This document shows, piece after piece, positions 7,309 through 9,815 of a DNA stretch of 9,815 nucleotides; position 1 is the first letter of the stretch; every line of letters starts with the position of its first letter. The stretch covers positions 1-9,815 of the forward strand of contig CALVVP010000041.1 in assembly GCA_944363895.1 (NCBI GenBank). Direction: 5' to 3'. The stretch comes from an uncultured Bacilli bacterium. GTDB taxonomy: Bacteria; Bacillota_I; Bacilli_A; RF39; UBA660. A program made the translations under genes and the position numbers. The notes under the pieces were generated by a model. It had not been told where the DNA came from, did no database searches, and worked only from the letters and a program-made list of their open reading frames with translations.

Positions 7309-7994
7309 AAATAGAAGTACTATATTCGGAAGTTGCCAATTTATATGGTGATTTATTTAATATCCACTATTTAGAAAAAACTATTCCTAATGTTACAGTT
7401 TATTATACTGGTTTAAATGATAAACCAAAATTTATCGATGAGAAAATTGACCTAATTTATATGGGACCGATGATGGAAAGGTTTCAAGAGGTAATTATTA
7501 ATAAATTAAAACCTTATAAGAAAAAAATAAAAGAGCTTATTGAAAACGATACTATCTTTTTAATTACTGGTAATGCTTTAGAAATATTTGGTAGCAAAAT
7601 CGATGACATTAAAGCTTTAGGTATTTTTAAAACAACGGCTAAAAGAGATTTTACTAAACATCATAACTCTTGTTTCATTGGTGAATTTGCAAAGATGAAA
7701 ATAGTCGGTTTTAAAAGTCAATTTAGTTATTCTTATGATAATAAATATCCTTTTATTAAGGTTATCAATGGTTATGGAATGAATGAAAATGATTCAAATG
7801 AAGGAATAAGGTATCATAATTTTTTTGGAACTTATTTAATTGGTCCTTTCTTAATCTATAATCCGCCATTTACCGAATATTTATTGAAATTATTGAATTG
7901 TAATGTAAATATTGCTTATAAAGAAGATGTTTATCAAGCATACAATATAAGAAAAGAAGAATATTTAGCTGATAATTTAAATTTTAAACATTAA
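7305..7994 (+). CDS. GatD-like glutamine amidotransferase subunit lacking catalytic Cys and His
   Basis: GatD normally hydrolyses glutamine and hands ammonia to MurT. The 229-residue product has the GatD layout: NLYGDLFNIHYLEK near the N-terminus, IYMGPMMERFQE (51-62) and GTYLIGPFLIYNPPF (175-189) near the C-terminus. The nucleophile-elbow region reads FLITGNALEIFG (85-96), with no Cys where GatD has CGGYQ-LG; ungapped alignment puts Gly89 at the nucleophile. Ile179 replaces the catalytic His of GTYLHGP. The only Cys residues, 123 and 199, are elsewhere. The protein is otherwise intact and ordered, so this looks like a maintained pseudo-glutaminase rather than a decayed gene. It overlaps the MurT-like gene by four bases, with an AAAGGA site at 7290-7295. 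A terminator follows. Confidence 0.82.
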   Translation: MKIEVLYSEVANLYGDLFNIHYLEKTIPNVTVYYTGLNDKPKFIDEKIDLIYMGPMMERFQEVIINKLKPYKKKIKELIENDTIFLITGNALEIFGSKIDDIKALGIFKTTAKRDFTKHHNSCFIGEFAKMKIVGFKSQFSYSYDNKYPFIKVINGYGMNENDSNEGIRYHNFFGTYLIGPFLIYNPPFTEYLLKLLNCNVNIAYKEDVYQAYNIRKEEYLADNLNFKH

Positions 7995-8011
7995 CGCGTG
8001 TTAATGTTTTT
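7986..8011 (+). terminator. terminator over the GatD-like stop codon
   Basis: A perfect 10-bp stem AAACATTAAC / GTTAATGTTT (7986-7995 with 8000-8009) with a GCGT tetraloop. The TAA stop (7992-7994) is in the left arm. Only two T residues follow the stem, and the stem is AT-rich, so it is weaker than the other terminators here. Confidence 0.65.
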
Positions 8012-8075
8012 AAATTATACGGAATAAAGATTGCAAAAATTACGGAACGAAAATATAAAAACTTTCGAATTGTTA

Positions 8076-8104
8076 CTTACAAATTAAACATTAAAGTGTA
8101 TAAT
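8076..8104 (+). promoter_or_regulatory. promoter of the AAA ATPase/DUF4143 gene
   Basis: CTTACA (8076-8081), a 17-base spacer and a perfect TATAAT (8099-8104), followed by a GAGGTGAT ribosome-binding site (8112-8119) and ATG 8123. An inverted repeat ACATTA / TAATGT (8088-8093 with 8101-8106) overlaps the -10 box and could be an operator, though in such AT-rich DNA it may be chance. Confidence 0.6.
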
Positions 8105-8122
8105 GTATTTTGAGGTGATTCG

Positions 8123-9391
8123 ATGAATAAAAATGAATATAAACCAAGAATAATCGATAAAAAAATTGAAGAATATTTAAAAATATTTGGGGCTATTTGT
8201 ATTGAAGGACCAAAATGGTGTGGGAAAACATGGACTTCTTTATTTCATAGCAATAGCGATATAATGTTAGGAAATCCTGCCGGAAATTTTCAAAATAAAA
8301 AACTTGCTGAAATTTCACCAGATATTGTTTTAGAAGGGGCTACTCCACGACTCATCGATGAATGACAAGAAGTTCCACATCTTTGGGATGCTGTTCGATA
8401 TACTGTGGATAAAACAGGCCAAAAAGGACAATTTATTTTAACAGGTTCTGCTACACCAAATCATAAAGGCATTTTACACAGTGGTGCTGGTCGCATAGCT
8501 AAATTAAGAATGCGTCCGATGTCGCTTTATGAATCAGAAGATTCAACTGGTGATATCTCATTAGAAGATATATGTAATGGCAAAATAAAAGAAAAAATAA
8601 CGGGAGAAGTAGATTTAAAAAAAATAATTCATTTAATTATTAGAGGTGGATGGCCAAGCGGTTTAAATACACCTTTAAATAATACCAATTTAATCGCGGA
8701 AGAATATCTAAATGCCATTATTGATGATGATGTTTATCGGATAGATGGTATTAAAAGAGATACGAAAAAGATGAAACTATTATTGCAATCGTTAGCGAGG
8801 AATGAAAGTACTACCGTAACTAATAAAAGGTTGAAAAATGATATTAAAGAGAAAGCTGACGAAGATATTGACTTAGATACAGTTGCCGCTTATTTAGATA
8901 TATTTTCAAGGCTTTTTATAACGGATAATCAAAAACCATTTTATCCGCAAATAAGATCGTCAATAAGATTAAAGCAAGCTGAAAAAAAACATTTTTGTGA
9001 TCCATCTTTAGCTTGTGCTTTATTAAAAGTCACTCCTGATAAACTTCTTAATAACTTAGAAACACTTGGTTTTTTATTTGAATCTTTATGTGAACGTGAC
9101 TTAAAAATATATGCTGAATCTTTTAATGCCAATTTATATCATTACCAGGATTATGAAGGACACGAAATAGATGCCATTGTCGAATTAGAAAATGGTGATT
9201 GGTGTGCTTTTGAAATAAAATTAGGTGCTAATCAAATCGCCGAAGCTGCTAAAAACTTATTAAAGATAAAAAAACAATTTCCAAGTGAAAAAGGACCTAA
9301 AGCATTATGTGTTATATGTGGTTTATCGAATGCTATTTATAAAAGAGAAGATGGGGTATTTGTTGTCCCAATTACTGCGTTAAAAAATTAA
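8123..9391 (+). pseudogene. AAA ATPase with DUF4143 domain, interrupted by an in-frame TGA
   Basis: The full reading frame is 422 codons plus stop, continuous except for TGA at 8363-8365. Residues 1-80 hold the Walker A segment EGPKWCGKTWTS (28-39) and end in PRLIDE. After the TGA the same frame continues QEVPHLWDAVRYTV, ILTGSATP, then the C-terminal DUF4143 part with HFCDPSLACALL and a nuclease-like EIDAIVELENGDWCAFEIKLG. Related proteins read LIDEWQEVP, so the TGA sits where Trp81 of Walker B belongs, a single TGG-to-TGA change. The two halves are not independent genes: the GTG at 8405 has no ribosome-binding site. No frameshift or other stop is seen, so the break is recent, a sequencing error, or read through (UGA followed by C is a leaky context). 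Members are common accessory genes of unclear function. Confidence 0.85.
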
Positions 9392-9471
9392 ATTGCGATA
9401 ATATTTTAAAATATTCGTGCCAAAAATGTGATGAATTTTATAATTATATCTATCAAAAACGTGATATATAC

Positions 9472-9500
9472 TTGACGGAATGTTTAATAAATTTTAATAT
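9472..9500 (+). promoter_or_regulatory. weak candidate promoter
   Basis: TTGACG (9472-9477), a 17-base spacer and TAATAT (9495-9500). The -35 box is good (5/6) but the -10 box is only 4/6 in AT-rich DNA. A transcript from here would meet the hairpin at 9521 after about 15 bases. Confidence 0.3.
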
Positions 9501-9520
9501 TTTAAAATTATTGAATACTA

Positions 9521-9557
9521 AAAAATACTCAGTTTTTTAACTCAGTATTTTTATTTT
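9521..9557 (+). terminator. terminator-like hairpin upstream of the S10 operon
   Basis: The 9-bp stem AAAAATACT / AGTATTTTT (9521-9529 with 9544-9552) continues, after a C-C mismatch, with AG/CT (9531-9532 with 9541-9542). The loop is TTTTTTAA. T residues in the right arm and after it (9548-9557, one A) form the tail. It would stop transcripts from the DUF4143 gene before the S10 promoter. Confidence 0.6.
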
Positions 9558-9588
9558 AAAAAATTTTCAAAAAAAGTACAAAAAAACC

Positions 9589-9617
9589 TTGATTTTCATA
9601 TACTTTTATTGTATAAT
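9589..9617 (+). promoter_or_regulatory. promoter of the S10 ribosomal protein operon
   Basis: TTGATT (9589-9594), an exact 17-base spacer and a perfect TATAAT (9612-9617). An A-rich tract just upstream (9557-9586) could act as an UP-like element, as expected for a strong ribosomal promoter. Transcription would begin near 9624, giving a leader of about 120 bases. Confidence 0.85.
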
Positions 9618-9623
9618 TTTGAA

Positions 9624-9746
9624 TGTGTGACTGCGATGATGTGTAAGGTTGCCGATACACCAGGTTGAGTTGAAGCATAAAATAAAAGAAATCGGGTTAT
9701 TTACACGGAGTATGTCTATACGAGATATAGGCGAAGGGAGGATATT
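9624..9746 (+). ncRNA. structured 5' leader of the S10 operon (candidate cis-regulatory RNA)
   Basis: About 120 bases, less AT-rich than the flanking spacer, between the promoter and rpsJ. A long-range fold is visible: GTGTAA (9641-9646) with TTACAC (9701-9706), enclosing CCGAT (9652-9656) with ATCGG (9691-9695). A second hairpin TATGTCT / AGATATA (9711-9717 with 9723-9729, one G-U pair) stands just before the GGGAGG ribosome-binding site (9735-9740). GTGT 9641-9644 can instead pair with ACAC 9657-9660. From memory, GTTGC-GA-ACACC and TTnACACGGAG resemble the rpsJ leader of other Bacilli; I could not check this. Autoregulation by a ribosomal protein is inference. Confidence 0.55.
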
Positions 9747-9815
9747 ATGTCTAAAGAAAAAATTCGTATTAGGTTGAAAGCATTTGAACACAAATCATTA
9801 GATAAAGCTTGTGCG
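9747..9815 (+). CDS. rpsJ: 30S ribosomal protein S10 (5' part)
   Basis: The first 23 codons of S10, cut by the window end. The start MSKEKIRIRLKAFEHKSLD is the well-conserved S10 N-terminus. The ATG is set by GGGAGG (9735-9740), six bases upstream. S10 belongs to the 30S head and, with NusB, also acts in transcription antitermination. In Firmicutes rpsJ opens the long S10-spc operon, and rplC would be expected next beyond the window. Confidence 0.95.
   Translation, partial: MSKEKIRIRLKAFEHKSLDKACA

Larger units (their letters stand above)
9392..9611. other. intergenic stretch before the S10 operon promoter
   Basis: No credible gene is seen. It holds a perfect 16-base palindrome aatattttaaaatatt (9400-9415) without a T tract, a weak possible promoter (9472-9500), an 8-bp AT-only hairpin (9490-9509) and a terminator-like hairpin (9521-9557). 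The rest is AT-rich and unremarkable. Confidence 0.6.

Noticed and set aside
8941..9132. 63-codon open frame on the minus strand
   Set aside because: It lies wholly antisense inside the DUF4143 coding sequence, with no recognisable product; the + strand frame encodes conserved motifs.
8405..9391. Separate gene starting at GTG 8405
   Set aside because: It has no ribosome-binding site and begins in the middle of a conserved AAA domain; it is the downstream part of the interrupted gene.
9400..9415. Perfect palindrome aatattttaaaatatt as a terminator of the DUF4143 gene
   Set aside because: It has no loop-compatible GC content and no following T tract; probably a chance AT palindrome.
9431..9475. 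Small ORF of about 14 codons after the DUF4143 gene
   Set aside because: No ribosome-binding site, very short, and composition like the surrounding spacer.
9606..9791. 61-codon open frame on the minus strand
   Set aside because: It runs across the S10 promoter, leader and rpsJ start on the opposite strand and resembles no known protein.
1..9815. TGA=Trp genetic code (code 4)
   Set aside because: Fifteen Trp codons are TGG, and TGA serves as the stop of the DUF488 and MurT-like genes at four-base overlaps. One TGA at a Trp position is not enough.
1..9815. CRISPR arrays, insertion sequences, tRNA or rRNA genes
   Set aside because: I saw no spaced repeats, transposase motifs, terminal inverted repeats or tRNA-like folds.

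Overview
The window looks like a low-GC Gram-positive chromosome from the Bacilli or a Mollicutes-related lineage that still makes a cell wall. The evidence is the very AT-rich coding sequence, the rpsF-ssb-rpsR gene order, strong AGGAGG / GGTGAT ribosome-binding sites, and a MurT/GatD-type pair. I cannot name the species. All recognised genes are on the + strand. The standard genetic code fits: 15 of 16 Trp positions are TGG, and TGA closes two genes at tight gene overlaps.

Layout: (1) 2-987, rpsF-ssb-rpsR, a housekeeping ribosomal and replication operon with a terminator folded over the rpsR stop codon. (2) 997-4916, its own promoter, then a Fic-domain protein, a DUF488-family protein and a large U32 RlhA-like RNA hydroxylase, closed by a terminator over the last stop codon. 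(3) 4927-8011, a clean TTGCAG-17-TATAAT promoter followed by a three-gene operon: an ATP-grasp enzyme of the sugar-transfer-associated type, a divergent MurT-like Mur ligase, and a GatD-like amidotransferase subunit. (4) 8070-9391, a promoter and an AAA ATPase / DUF4143 gene broken by one in-frame TGA exactly where the Walker B motif should have Trp. (5) 9392-9815, an intergenic stretch with a palindrome, a terminator, a strong promoter and a structured-looking leader, ending in the first 23 codons of rpsJ (S10 operon).

The most interesting part is region 3. The GatD-like protein keeps the family scaffold but has neither the catalytic Cys (TGNALEIFG where family members have CGGYQ-LG) nor the catalytic His (GTYLIGP where GTYLHGP is expected). 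The partner MurT has matching unusual motifs (NLFSDTMKRNAH, AKGQNP), and an ATP-grasp ligase leads the operon. This looks like a Mur-ligase/pseudo-amidotransferase/ATP-grasp module that does something other than ordinary glutamine-dependent lipid II amidation. Its substrate is unknown and peptidoglycan or a surface glycan is inference.
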